64,000 bases of DNA, taken from Actinocorallia longicatena. GTDB taxonomy: Bacteria > Actinomycetota > Actinomycetes > Streptosporangiales > Streptosporangiaceae. Shown here one piece after another: positions 1 to 7,577 of the stretch. The DNA is taken from the NCBI RefSeq assembly GCF_039534125.1, contig NZ_BAAAUV010000009.1:124001-188000 (forward strand), read 5' to 3'. A program made the translations under genes and the position numbers. The number at the start of each line of letters is the position of its first letter. Position 1 is the first letter of the stretch. Under the pieces are notes generated by a model that was not told the DNA's origin, did no database searches, and saw nothing but the letters and a program-made list of their open reading frames with translations.

Positions 1-81
1 GCCCCAGTGTGTCATGAGAAGTTGGCCTGCCTTCTACTTTCAACAGGTTTCTCACAGACCGATCGTGGTTGACTGGTTGGG

Positions 82-930
82 ATGAAGGAGCTGCTCACCG
101 TAGTCGCCAGGGCGGCAGGCGGTCTAGGCGAACCCGCCGTGGTTTACGAGCACCGGGACGTTCTGGTGATCAAGGTGGGCGAGGTGATCGTCAAATCCCA
201 CCATCCCGCCACCCGGGATCTGGAGGCACGGCTGGCCGTGGCCGCCGCCCATCCCGGGATCCTGCTGAGGCCGCTCGGCCCCCTTCAGACGATAAACGGT
301 CATCGGGTGAGTTCGTGGCCTCTGGGCGAACCAGTTGATCCGGGCGATCCCGCGCGGGCCCCGTGGGAGGAGGGCGGCCGGCTGCTCGCCGCCCTGCACT
401 CCGTCCCCCCGCCGCCCGGACTCCCCCGCCAGGGCGCCCCGGACAAGGTCCGCGAGATCGTGCTGACCCGGCTGGAGACCGGTCATCCGGCGGCGAAGAC
501 CGTCCGCAGGGCCTTCGACGCGCTGCCCGCGGTCCTCGAGGTCCCGGGGAGGAACCGGGTGGTGCACGGCGACTGGCATCTCGGGCAGCTCGTCCGGCAC
601 GCCGGCGGCTGGCGGCTGATCGACCTGGACGATCTCGGCGTCGGCGATCCCGTCTGGGACCTGGCCAGGCCCGCCGCGCTGTTCGCCGCGGGGATCCTGC
701 CACCGGAGGTCTGGTCCCGGTTCCTGCACTCCTACCAGGAGGCCGGAGGCGTCGCGCTGCCTCCCGGAACCGACCCCTGGGAACTGCTCGATCTTCCGGC
801 GAAGGCTCTCGCGATCCAAACGGCCGCGCGGTGCGTCTCACATGCTGTAGAGGAAGACCGGAGCCTCGACGCCTACGAAACGGCACTTATCGATACGTGT
901 GACCGAATCGGCGGGCTTCCAGCAGCTTGA
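82..930 (+). CDS. APH-fold small-molecule phosphotransferase
   Basis: The 282-residue product has the kinase-like catalytic motif V-H-G-D-W-H-L-G-Q at residues 161-169 (His162, Asp164; Gln169 where Asn is usual) and a D-L-D-D metal-binding stretch at 181-184 followed by G-D-P-x-W-D-L. Lys31 and Lys38 lie in the N-terminal lobe where the ATP-binding lysine is expected. This is the pattern of the aminoglycoside phosphotransferase/choline kinase superfamily, which transfers phosphate from ATP to small hydroxylated molecules. The real substrate cannot be read from the sequence, and an antibiotic-resistance role is not implied. The ATG at 82 follows only a weak G-rich ribosome site. The gene is alone on its strand before the zinc-ribbon gene 67 bases on. 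Confidence 0.8.
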   Translation: MKELLTVVARAAGGLGEPAVVYEHRDVLVIKVGEVIVKSHHPATRDLEARLAVAAAHPGILLRPLGPLQTINGHRVSSWPLGEPVDPGDPARAPWEEGGRLLAALHSVPPPPGLPRQGAPDKVREIVLTRLETGHPAAKTVRRAFDALPAVLEVPGRNRVVHGDWHLGQLVRHAGGWRLIDLDDLGVGDPVWDLARPAALFAAGILPPEVWSRFLHSYQEAGGVALPPGTDPWELLDLPAKALAIQTAARCVSHAVEEDRSLDAYETALIDTCDRIGGLPAA

Positions 931-997
931 TGGCGTAAGGTGCCATCAAAAAACGTCTGTCGTGACCCCCCGGGTCATGATGGAAAGGGTGGCGGAA

Positions 998-1270
998 ATG
1001 CTTCAGTGCCCGAAGTGCCGGGGCACGATGCGGACCTTCGACCGTAACGGGGTCCACATCGAGCAGTGCGAGATGTGTCGGGGGATCTTCCTCGACTATG
1101 GCGAGCTGGAGACGCTCGCCCGCGTCGAGAGCCAGTGGCGGCAGGCTCCCCCGCCGCCGCCGGTGGCCCAGCCGGGCTGGGGTGCGGGGCACCATGCGCC
1201 CGTCGTGCACCACCACCACGGCCGTCACGGTCACCACGGCTCCCTCTTCGGGATGCTGTTCAGCACGTGA
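998..1270 (+). CDS. Zinc-ribbon (zf-TFIIB family) protein with His-rich tail
   Basis: The 90-residue protein carries two knuckles, C-P-K-C at residues 4-7 and C-E-M-C at 24-27, followed by R-G-I-F-L-D-Y-G-E-L-E, the hallmark of the TFIIB-type zinc-ribbon family common in bacteria. The C-terminal half is proline-rich (51-55) and then histidine-rich (H65-66, H71-74, H77, H79-80), which suggests extra metal binding; that is inference. The ATG at 998 is chosen because GGAAAGGG lies 8 bases upstream and the first cysteine knuckle follows at once. In-frame GTG at 962 and ATGs at 977 and 980 would add a tail with no recognisable content. Function is unknown. A 13-bp hairpin follows the stop codon. 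Confidence 0.8.
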   Translation: MLQCPKCRGTMRTFDRNGVHIEQCEMCRGIFLDYGELETLARVESQWRQAPPPPPVAQPGWGAGHHAPVVHHHHGRHGHHGSLFGMLFST

Positions 1271-1291
1271 TCACCTGATCCCGGGTGACGT

Positions 1292-1327
1292 GAGCCGGTC
1301 GGAGGCCGCGAGGTCTCCGGCCGGCTC
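1292..1327. terminator. Convergent hairpin between the zinc-ribbon gene and pnkp
   Basis: Bases 1292-1304 (GAGCCGGTCGGAG) pair with 1315-1327 (CTCCGGCCGGCTC) over 13 bp with a single T-G wobble and a 10-base loop. It lies between two convergent stop codons (1270 and 1336), so it can serve both strands. There is no clear U-tract, as is common in high-GC actinomycetes. Confidence 0.6.
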
Positions 1328-1335
1328 TCGTGTTC

Positions 1336-3864
1336 TCAGAGGCGGGGGTCGACGGGCTCGGACTCCAGGGCGAGGACCGCGAAGACCGCCTGGTGGACGC
1401 GCCAGAGGGGCTCACCGGCCGCGAGGCGGTCCAGGGCCTCGACGCCCAGGGAGTACTCGCGCATCGCCAGGGAGCGCTTGCGGCCGAGGAAGCGGTCGCG
1501 CAGCCGCTCCAGGTTGTGCGGCTCGGTGTAGTCGGGACCGTAGATGATCCGCAGGTACTCCCGGCCCCTGACCTTGAGGCCGGGCTGGACCGGGTCGCGG
1601 CGCTCGCCGGTGCCGGGCTCGGCGTCCAGCGGCTTCACGACCATCCCCTCGCCGCCCGCGTCCGTCATCTCCAGCCACCAGCGCGTCGCGGCCTCCTCGC
1701 TCGCCGGGTCGGCGAGGTCGACGACCCGGGCGCGGGTCTCCCTCAGGGTTCCGGTCGGGTCGGCCGCCGCCAGGCGGCGGGCGACGTCCAGGTGCCAGAG
1801 GTGGTCGCGGGCCGCGTGGCAGGCGCCCCGCGAGGCCAGGAGCTGGAACGGCGCCAGCCTGACCCCGGCCAGCCCCTCGACCGGCCAGCAGTAGCGGGCG
1901 TAGGCGTCGCGGAACAGGGCGGCGTTCTCGTCCCTGCGCACGGCCTTGCCGAGGAGGTCGCCGACGGGCAGCCCGCGGGCGGCGGCCTTCTCCAGCAGCT
2001 CCCTGGCCAGCGGCAGCGAGGTGCGCGCCGCGGCGCCGGTCGCCGCGTACTGGCCGCGGACCAGCTCACGGGCCTTGGCCGACCAGGGCAGCAGCTCGCA
2101 GTCCAGCATGATCCAGTCGCTTTCGAGCTCCTCCCACAGGCCCGCCTCGGTGGCGGCGTTCGTGATCCGGCCGAGCAGCTCGGCCGTGAGGGCGGGGTCG
2201 CCGAAGAACGGCCGCCCGGTCCTGGTGTGGATCTCGCCGGGGCCGTCGATGCCGAACGGGCCGAGCCCGCCGTCGCGGCAGACCACCGCGACGGCCCGCG
2301 AACCCATGTGCTTCTCCTCGCACACGACCCGGCCCGCGCCCTGCGCCCGGTAGGCGGCGAACGCCTCCGCCGGGTGCTCCAGGAAGCCGTCCAGCCGCGA
2401 CGTGGCCACGGGCGCCATGGTCGGCGGCAGATAGCGCAGCCAGCGCGGGTCGGCGGAGAAGCGGCTCATCACCTCCAGAGCGGCGAGGGAGTTCTCCTCG
2501 CGGACGGAGACGCGGCCCATCAGCCGGGTCTCGACCCCGCCCACCTCCAGGACGTCCCGGATGGTGAGGGTGTCGGGCGCCCGGCCGGGACCGGTCTCGG
2601 CCTCGAGCGGCTTGACCGGCTCGTACCAGACCTTCTCCGCCGGGACGGAGACGAGCTCCCGCTCGGGGTAGCGCAGCGCGGTCAGCCGCCCGCCGAACAC
2701 CACGCCGGTGTCGACGCAGAGCGTGTTGTTGACCCACTCGGCCGCGGGGACGGGCGTGTGACCGTAGACGACCATGGCCCGGCCCCGGTAGTCCTCGGCC
2801 CACGGGTAGCGGACGGGCAGCCCGTACGCGTCGGTCTCCCCCGTCGTCTCGCCGTACAGGGCGAAGGACCTGACCCGGCCGGAGGCCCTGCCGTGGAAGT
2901 CCTCCTTGAGCCCGGCGTGCGCGGCGACCAGCCGTCCCTCGTCGAGGACGAGATGGCTGACGAGGCCGTCCATGAACCGTTTCGCCGCGTCCACGAACTC
3001 CGGCGGCTCGGCGGCGAGCTGCTCCAGGGACTCGGCGAGACCGTGCGAGACGGTCACCTTGCGGCCGTTGAGGGCGCGCAGGAGCTTGTTCTCGTGGTTG
3101 CCGGGGACGCAGAGGGCGTCGCCCGCGGCGACCATGCCCATGGCCAGGCGGAGCACGCCCGGTGTGTCGGGGCCGCGGTCGACGAGGTCGCCGAGGAACA
3201 CCGCCCGCCGCGACGGGTGGCGGGCGCCCACGGCCCGGCCGAGGTCGTCGCGCTCCAGTGTGTAGCCGAGCTCGGTGAGCAGCGCCTCCAGCTCGGCCCG
3301 GCAGCCGTGGACGTCGCCGATGAGGTCGAAGGGGCCCCGCTCTTCGCGCTTGTCGGTCCACGACCGCTCGTAGGTGATCGTCACCTCGTCCTCCGGCTTG
3401 AGGAGGTAGACGCGCTTGAGCTCGCGGTGCAGCCCGCGCATCCCCCGCTTGAGCTCGCGGAGCTGGCGCGGGATGACATGGTCGGGGAGCTGCCGCTCGG
3501 GGCGTCCGGCGTTGCGCTCCCTGGCCAGGGACTCGGGGACGTCCAGGACGACCCCGACGGCCAGGACGTCGTGGTCCCTGGCGACCCGCAGGAGCGCCTG
3601 GCGGGCCTTCGGCTGGACGTTCGTGGCGTCCACGACGGTCAGCAGGCCGCGGCGCAGCCGCTTGGCGACGATGTAGTGGAGCAGGTCGAAGGCGTCGCCG
3701 GTCGCCGACTGGTCGTTCTCGTCGTCGGAGACGACGGCCCGGCAGTGGTCGGAGGAGACGACCTGCGAAGCCTTGAAGTGGTGGCGCGCGAAGTGCGACT
3801 TGCCCGAGCCGGACACGCCGATCAGCAGCACGAGGCCCATCGCGGGCAGCTTGAGCTCGGTCAT
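1336..3864 (-). CDS. pnkp: Bacterial polynucleotide kinase-phosphatase-ligase (RNA repair)
   Basis: This 842-residue protein has the three-part build of bacterial Pnkp, which heals and seals broken RNA. The N-terminal 5' kinase has the P-loop G-V-S-G-S-G-K-S at 16-23. The central metallophosphatase has G-D-V-H-G at 183-187, G-D-L-V-D-R-G at 225-231 and G-N-H-E at 255-258. The C-terminal adenylyltransferase/ligase-like domain has the nucleotidyl lysine Lys518 in E-E-K-H-M-G-S-R. Its ATG overlaps the hen1 stop in an ATGA, so the pair is one translationally coupled unit. The family works as a Pnkp-Hen1 heterotetramer: Hen1 2'-O-methylates the repaired 3' end, which protects the junction from the same nuclease. 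Every motif needed looks intact. Confidence 0.95.
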   Translation of the reverse strand: MTELKLPAMGLVLLIGVSGSGKSHFARHHFKASQVVSSDHCRAVVSDDENDQSATGDAFDLLHYIVAKRLRRGLLTVVDATNVQPKARQALLRVARDHDVLAVGVVLDVPESLARERNAGRPERQLPDHVIPRQLRELKRGMRGLHRELKRVYLLKPEDEVTITYERSWTDKREERGPFDLIGDVHGCRAELEALLTELGYTLERDDLGRAVGARHPSRRAVFLGDLVDRGPDTPGVLRLAMGMVAAGDALCVPGNHENKLLRALNGRKVTVSHGLAESLEQLAAEPPEFVDAAKRFMDGLVSHLVLDEGRLVAAHAGLKEDFHGRASGRVRSFALYGETTGETDAYGLPVRYPWAEDYRGRAMVVYGHTPVPAAEWVNNTLCVDTGVVFGGRLTALRYPERELVSVPAEKVWYEPVKPLEAETGPGRAPDTLTIRDVLEVGGVETRLMGRVSVREENSLAALEVMSRFSADPRWLRYLPPTMAPVATSRLDGFLEHPAEAFAAYRAQGAGRVVCEEKHMGSRAVAVVCRDGGLGPFGIDGPGEIHTRTGRPFFGDPALTAELLGRITNAATEAGLWEELESDWIMLDCELLPWSAKARELVRGQYAATGAAARTSLPLARELLEKAAARGLPVGDLLGKAVRRDENAALFRDAYARYCWPVEGLAGVRLAPFQLLASRGACHAARDHLWHLDVARRLAAADPTGTLRETRARVVDLADPASEEAATRWWLEMTDAGGEGMVVKPLDAEPGTGERRDPVQPGLKVRGREYLRIIYGPDYTEPHNLERLRDRFLGRKRSLAMREYSLGVEALDRLAAGEPLWRVHQAVFAVLALESEPVDPRL

Positions 3865-5261
3865 CGGGTGAAGACCCCCATCTGGGTGGGCGGGCCGACC
3901 TCGGGGTCGTCCTCGCCCACGGGAACGTGACGGACCGCGTAGCCGAAGGACCGCTCGATCTCCTCCGCCCAGGCGCGGAACTGCGCGCGGGTCCACTCGA
4001 AGCGGTGGTCGGGGTGGCGCAGGCCGGTCAGGCCCTCGTAGCGGACGTTGTGCTCGGAGTTCGGCGTCGTGACGATCACGGTCTTCGGCCTGGCACGGCC
4101 GAAGACGACCTCGGCGACGCTGCCCAGCCGGGACGGGTCGACGTGCTCGATGACCTCCATCAGGACCGCGGCGTCGTATCCGGCGAACCGGTCGTCGGCG
4201 TAGGTCAGCGCGCCCTGGAAGAGGGTGATCCGCTCGGCCCGGGCGCGTGGCAGCCGGTCGATCCCGAGCCTGCGGTGGGCCGTGCGGACCGCGCCGAACG
4301 CGACGTCCGTCCCGGCGATCCGGGTGAACGAGGGCTCCTCGGCCAGCCGGGCGAGCAGAGCGCCGGGGCCGCAGCCCAGGTCGATGACGCTCCGGGCGTC
4401 CTCCTGCCGCAGCGCGGCCAGCACGGCCTCGGCCCTGAGCTCGTTCAGCGGGACCTTCTTCTCGTGCTCCTGTTCGGCCGGCTCGGTGAACGGGGTCGCG
4501 AGGGCGTCCTCGGGAGCGTCGTCGACCTCGGCGAGCCTGGCCAGGGCGCTCTGCACGAGGGTGCGGCGGTTGCCGAGGTAGCGGCGGGTGATCCGGCCGC
4601 GTTCGGGGTGGGCGGCGAGCCAGCCGTCACCGGAGCGGATCAGCTTGTCGACCTCGTCGGGGGCGACCCAGTAGTGCTTGGCGTCGTCCAGGACGGGCAG
4701 CAGCACGTAGAGCTGGTTCAGCGCGTCGGCGAGGCGGACGGTGCCGCGCAGGGTGAGGGTCACGTAGCGGGAGTCGCCCCATTCGGGGAACCGCTCGTCC
4801 AGCGGGACGGGGACGGCCTCGACCGCCCAGCCGAGCGGCTCGAACAGCCGGCGGGCGAAGTCGGGGCCGCCGCGGCAGGGCAGGGCGGGCAGCGACAGCT
4901 CCAGCGGGATCGCCGAGGCCGCCAGCTCCTCCCGCGACGCGCAGCGGCCGCGCATGGCGGTGCGGAAGACCGCGTTCATCGCCGAGGTCAGCAGTGACGA
5001 GGCCGCGTAGGGCCGGTCGTTGACGTACTGGCCCAGGGAGAAGTCGGGACTGTTCCTGGCACGGGTGCGGGAGAGGGTGATCGGATCGACCTCGAGCATG
5101 AGGGCGGCGGTGCAGCGCTCCGCACCGGCCTCGGGGTAGAAGACGTGGGCCGTTCCGTAGGACTGGGAGAACTCCTGGACCCGGCCTGGGTGCTTGTGCA
5201 GAAGGAATCCCAGCTCCGTCGCGGGCGTCATGGTCGTCGAGATCGTCAGAAGCACGGGCAC
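3861..5261 (-). CDS. hen1: 3'-terminal RNA ribose 2'-O-methyltransferase Hen1
   Basis: The 466-residue product has the bacterial Hen1 N-terminal domain (about 1-250), which stimulates the ligase half of Pnkp, and a C-terminal Rossmann methyltransferase. S-adenosylmethionine motif I is V-I-D-L-G-C-G-P-G at 292-300. The metal-binding set expected for Hen1 is present as E369-x-x-E372-H373 and H419 in R-H-P-D-H-R-F. The start is GTG 5261 or GTG 5255; the second gives M-L-L-T-I-S-T-T, closer to family N-termini. The gene leads a two-gene operon with pnkp and is divergent from a poly(ADP-ribose) glycohydrolase gene across 72 bases that contain an 18-base palindrome. Confidence 0.95.
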   Translation of the reverse strand: MPVLLTISTTMTPATELGFLLHKHPGRVQEFSQSYGTAHVFYPEAGAERCTAALMLEVDPITLSRTRARNSPDFSLGQYVNDRPYAASSLLTSAMNAVFRTAMRGRCASREELAASAIPLELSLPALPCRGGPDFARRLFEPLGWAVEAVPVPLDERFPEWGDSRYVTLTLRGTVRLADALNQLYVLLPVLDDAKHYWVAPDEVDKLIRSGDGWLAAHPERGRITRRYLGNRRTLVQSALARLAEVDDAPEDALATPFTEPAEQEHEKKVPLNELRAEAVLAALRQEDARSVIDLGCGPGALLARLAEEPSFTRIAGTDVAFGAVRTAHRRLGIDRLPRARAERITLFQGALTYADDRFAGYDAAVLMEVIEHVDPSRLGSVAEVVFGRARPKTVIVTTPNSEHNVRYEGLTGLRHPDHRFEWTRAQFRAWAEEIERSFGYAVRHVPVGEDDPEVGPPTQMGVFTR

Positions 5262-5279
5262 CAGTCAATCGCACGGGCA

Positions 5280-5297
5280 CAACCGGATTTCCGGTTG
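5280..5297. promoter_or_regulatory. 18-bp palindrome in the hen1/PARG divergent promoter region
   Basis: CAACCGGA (5280-5287), TT, TCCGGTTG (5290-5297) is a perfect 8+8 inverted repeat sitting midway in the gap between the divergent hen1 and PARG starts. It is placed to act as an operator for both units. The binding protein is unknown; no regulator gene is adjacent. Confidence 0.5.
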
Positions 5298-5333
5298 CGC
5301 GGGGCGGTGCCGTGGAGGAAAGTTGTTCTCATC

Positions 5334-6149
5334 ATGAGTAGAAACCCACGCAAGTCCATCGCCAAGGAGACCGTCGCGATCATGGAGGCCGGCCACTACA
5401 CGGCCGGCGGGCGGACGGTCGAGATCGCCGCGGCCCTCGCCGAGTGCGTCAAGGGCACCCGGCTCTACCGGCCGGGCGACTTCCCCGAGCCCTCCTCCGC
5501 CGACCGCCACGCCACGGTGATCACGGTGACCGACGAGACCACGACCCAGGCGACCGAGCGGCTGCGCGGGGACGTCCTCGCCCTGAACTTCGCCTCGGCG
5601 AAGAACCCCGGCGGCGGCTTCCTGCGCGGCGCCCACGCCCAGGAGGAGAGCCTGGCCCGCTCGTCCGGCCTGTACGCCAGCCTGCGCTCGGTGCCCGAGT
5701 TCTACGCCTTCCACCGCGAGCAGGGCGACCTGCTCTACAGCGACCACATGATCTACTCCCCCGGCGTCCCGGTCTTCCGGGACGACTCCGGAGCGCTGCT
5801 GCCGGAGGCCTATCCGGTGTCCTTCGTGACCTCGGCCGCCCCCAACCGGGGCGCGCTGCGCGACACCCGCACGACGATCAGGGACGGCTCACCGGTCGCC
5901 GCCGCCCTCGAACAGCGGGCGGAGAAGGTCCTGGCGCTCGCCCTGGCCGAGGGGCATCGCCGGCTGGTGCTCGGCGCCTGGGGCTGCGGGGTGTTCATGA
6001 ACGACCCGCGTGAGGTCGCGCTGATCTTCGCCGACCTGCTCGGCGGCGCCTACCGGGGCCGGTTCGCCGACGTCGTGTTCGCCGTCCCCGACTCCCCGGG
6101 GCGATTCGACTGGCACGCGGCCTTCCGCGATGTTCTGGCAGGTCGGTAG
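5334..6149 (+). CDS. Bacterial-type poly(ADP-ribose) glycohydrolase macrodomain protein (TIGR02452 family)
   Basis: The 271-residue protein carries the PARG signature G-G-G-x7-Q-E-E: Gly93-95 and Gln103-Glu104-Glu105, the glutamates being the catalytic site in bacterial-type PARG, a macrodomain enzyme that hydrolyses ADP-ribose chains. Flanking family features are N-F-A-S-A-K-N-P before the glycine loop and G-A-W-G-C-G-V-F near the C-terminus. ATG 5334 is used; GGAGGAA lies about 13 bases upstream, a long spacing, but no nearer in-frame start exists. It is divergent from the hen1-pnkp RNA-repair operon. A joint role in cleaning ADP-ribosylated ends or in a shared stress response is inference. 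The family assignment itself is firm. Confidence 0.9.
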   Translation: MSRNPRKSIAKETVAIMEAGHYTAGGRTVEIAAALAECVKGTRLYRPGDFPEPSSADRHATVITVTDETTTQATERLRGDVLALNFASAKNPGGGFLRGAHAQEESLARSSGLYASLRSVPEFYAFHREQGDLLYSDHMIYSPGVPVFRDDSGALLPEAYPVSFVTSAAPNRGALRDTRTTIRDGSPVAAALEQRAEKVLALALAEGHRRLVLGAWGCGVFMNDPREVALIFADLLGGAYRGRFADVVFAVPDSPGRFDWHAAFRDVLAGR

Positions 6150-6181
6150 TCTGCTGGCTCCCCCGAAGATCGGAGAGTTCC

Positions 6182-6652
6182 TTGCGCAGGTTCCGAGCCC
6201 TCCCCCTGGCGGCCGCCGCCGCGGCGGCGACCTTCGCCGTTCCGCTGGCCGCCGTGCCCGCCGAGGCCGCTGCGTCCACGATCCGGTTCAGCTACGTCCG
6301 GTACGACGCGAAGGGCAAGGACACCCGCAAGAACGTCAACGGCGAGTTCCTGGTCGTCAAGAACTACGGGAAGAAGAAGGTCAACCTCTCGGGGTGGACC
6401 ATCGGCTACCGGGCGGCCCTGAAGAACTCGCCGCTCACGCTGTACTTCTACCGGAAGAACGTGATCGTCCTGCCGGGCCGGCAGTTCGTGGTCAGGATGG
6501 GACGCGGCAAGAACACCAAGACCACGCTCTACCAGCAGTTCGCCAAGCACACCTGGCCGAACGTCAAGGGCGGCGCCCATCTGTTCACCCCGGCCGACAA
6601 ACTCGCCGACTCCTGCACCTGGAACAGCCGCAGGGGCTACAAGAAGTGCTGA
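6182..6652 (+). CDS. Secreted lamin-tail-domain protein
   Basis: The 156-residue product begins with a classic signal peptide: two arginines, an alanine-rich core to about residue 25 and an A-E-A cleavage site near 29-31. The rest is one small beta-rich domain with G-E-F-L-V-V-K-N-Y-G and the V-N-L-S-G-W-T-I-G pattern typical of the lamin tail domain, found in many secreted actinomycete proteins of unknown role. Two cysteines near the C-terminus may form a disulfide. The start is TTG 6182 behind GGAGAG. Its stop is only four bases from the convergent TetR stop. Confidence 0.8.
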   Translation: MRRFRALPLAAAAAAATFAVPLAAVPAEAAASTIRFSYVRYDAKGKDTRKNVNGEFLVVKNYGKKKVNLSGWTIGYRAALKNSPLTLYFYRKNVIVLPGRQFVVRMGRGKNTKTTLYQQFAKHTWPNVKGGAHLFTPADKLADSCTWNSRRGYKKC

Positions 6653-6656
6653 TCGC

Positions 6657-7376
6657 TCAGGGCGTCTCGCGGTAGGTCGACAGCCCCCGGAGCAGCAGGT
6701 CGAGGCCGAACTCGAAGCGCTCGTCGTCGGCTCCGGAGAACATGTCCTCCAGCCGGTCGAGCAGGTGCGGGAAGCGCTGCGGCGGGAGGGAGCCGAAGTA
6801 GGACTTGATCCCGCCGAAGTAGTCCGCGACGAACCGCTCGGCGTCCTGGCCCTCGGGGATCATCGAGTGCCACTGCGAGCCCTCGTAGGCGTCGCCGTTG
6901 ATGTAGAGGAAGACCCGGTCGACGAACCATGAGGCCTGCTGCCCCGGGATCCCGCCCGCCTTCATGATCGCCAGCATGCCCTCGGTGATCGAGACGGCGG
7001 TCTCGGTCGTGGGGACGCCCGCCATCGCCGCCTTGGCCAGGTCGGCGTGGGCGACGAGGTTGGCCCTGATCTGACGGGCGATCTCCTTCATCTGGTCCAT
7101 CCAGCGGTCCGGGTCGGGCTCGGGGACGACCACCCCGCCCGCGGCCCGCTCGACCAGGAGCTCCAGGAGCTCGCCCTTGTTCTCGACATGGGCGTAGAGC
7201 GAGGCGGGGCCGGTGTCCAGCTCCTGGGCGACCCGCCGCATGCTCACGGCGTCCAGGCCCTCGGCGTCGAGGATCCGCATGGCCACGTCCACGATCATCT
7301 CCTGGGTCAGCGGCTGCCGTGCCTTGGCGGGCTTGCGCTGCTTCTTCCACGGCGGTACCGGCATCTCCAGGTCCAT
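6657..7376 (-). CDS. TetR/AcrR-family repressor
   Basis: The 239-residue protein has an N-terminal TetR helix-turn-helix (about residues 20-70; M-R-R-V-A-Q-E-L-D-T-G-P-A-S-L-Y-A-H is the recognition region) and a C-terminal ligand/dimer domain of the TetR_C type. ATG 7376 has GGGAG five bases upstream and is preferred over TTG 7388. It is divergent from a 14-helix DHA2 exporter over a 201-base gap with several dyad sites, so it most likely represses the exporter and itself and is released by an exported compound. The ligand cannot be predicted. Confidence 0.88.
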   Translation of the reverse strand: MDLEMPVPPWKKQRKPAKARQPLTQEMIVDVAMRILDAEGLDAVSMRRVAQELDTGPASLYAHVENKGELLELLVERAAGGVVVPEPDPDRWMDQMKEIARQIRANLVAHADLAKAAMAGVPTTETAVSITEGMLAIMKAGGIPGQQASWFVDRVFLYINGDAYEGSQWHSMIPEGQDAERFVADYFGGIKSYFGSLPPQRFPHLLDRLEDMFSGADDERFEFGLDLLLRGLSTYRETP

Positions 7377-7387
7377 GCGGACTCCCA

Positions 7388-7436
7388 ACGATACTTACCG
7401 ATATATCTTGACATCTCTTCGACGCGATATATCGTT
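7388..7436. promoter_or_regulatory. AT-rich dyads upstream of tetR, candidate TetR operator
   Basis: AACGATA at 7388-7394 is repeated inverted as TATCGTT at 7430-7436. Between them are CGATATATC at 7399-7407 and the perfect palindrome CGATATATCG at 7425-7434, with centres about 26 bases apart. The sites cover the tetR leader, as expected for autoregulation. Such AT-rich stretches stand out in this GC-rich sequence. Confidence 0.55.
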
Positions 7437-7471
7437 TCCTCAGCGGCCAGTTGCGAACATCGTACTTGCGG

Positions 7472-7545
7472 CGAACGCCGTTCGGTTCAACGAACACCGT
7501 TTGACACGATCATCGTTCGAGGCGTAGAACAGTGTTCGCCGAACA
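7472..7545 (+). promoter_or_regulatory. Promoter with CGAAC/GTTCG dyads upstream of the DHA2 exporter
   Basis: Two perfect 13-base dyads with a one-base centre are present: CGAACG-C-CGTTCG at 7472-7484 and TGTTCG-C-CGAACA at 7533-7545. A third, GTTC-AAC-GAAC, is at 7485-7495. TTGACA at 7501-7506 is a consensus -35 and TAGAAC at 7525-7530 a possible -10 (18-base spacer), so the dyads bracket the promoter of the exporter gene. Confidence 0.5.
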
Positions 7546-7577
7546 AACAGCGTTCCTTAATCTCCCCGGAGCACCCC

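Noticed and set aside
82..930. Antibiotic-resistance aminoglycoside phosphotransferase
   Set aside because: Only the superfamily fold is supported; the catalytic motif differs (Gln169 for Asn) and no resistance context is present.
1330..3930. 866-codon open frame on the plus strand
   Set aside because: It is antisense to pnkp, whose catalytic motifs are intact; the frame is kept open only by GC-rich third positions.
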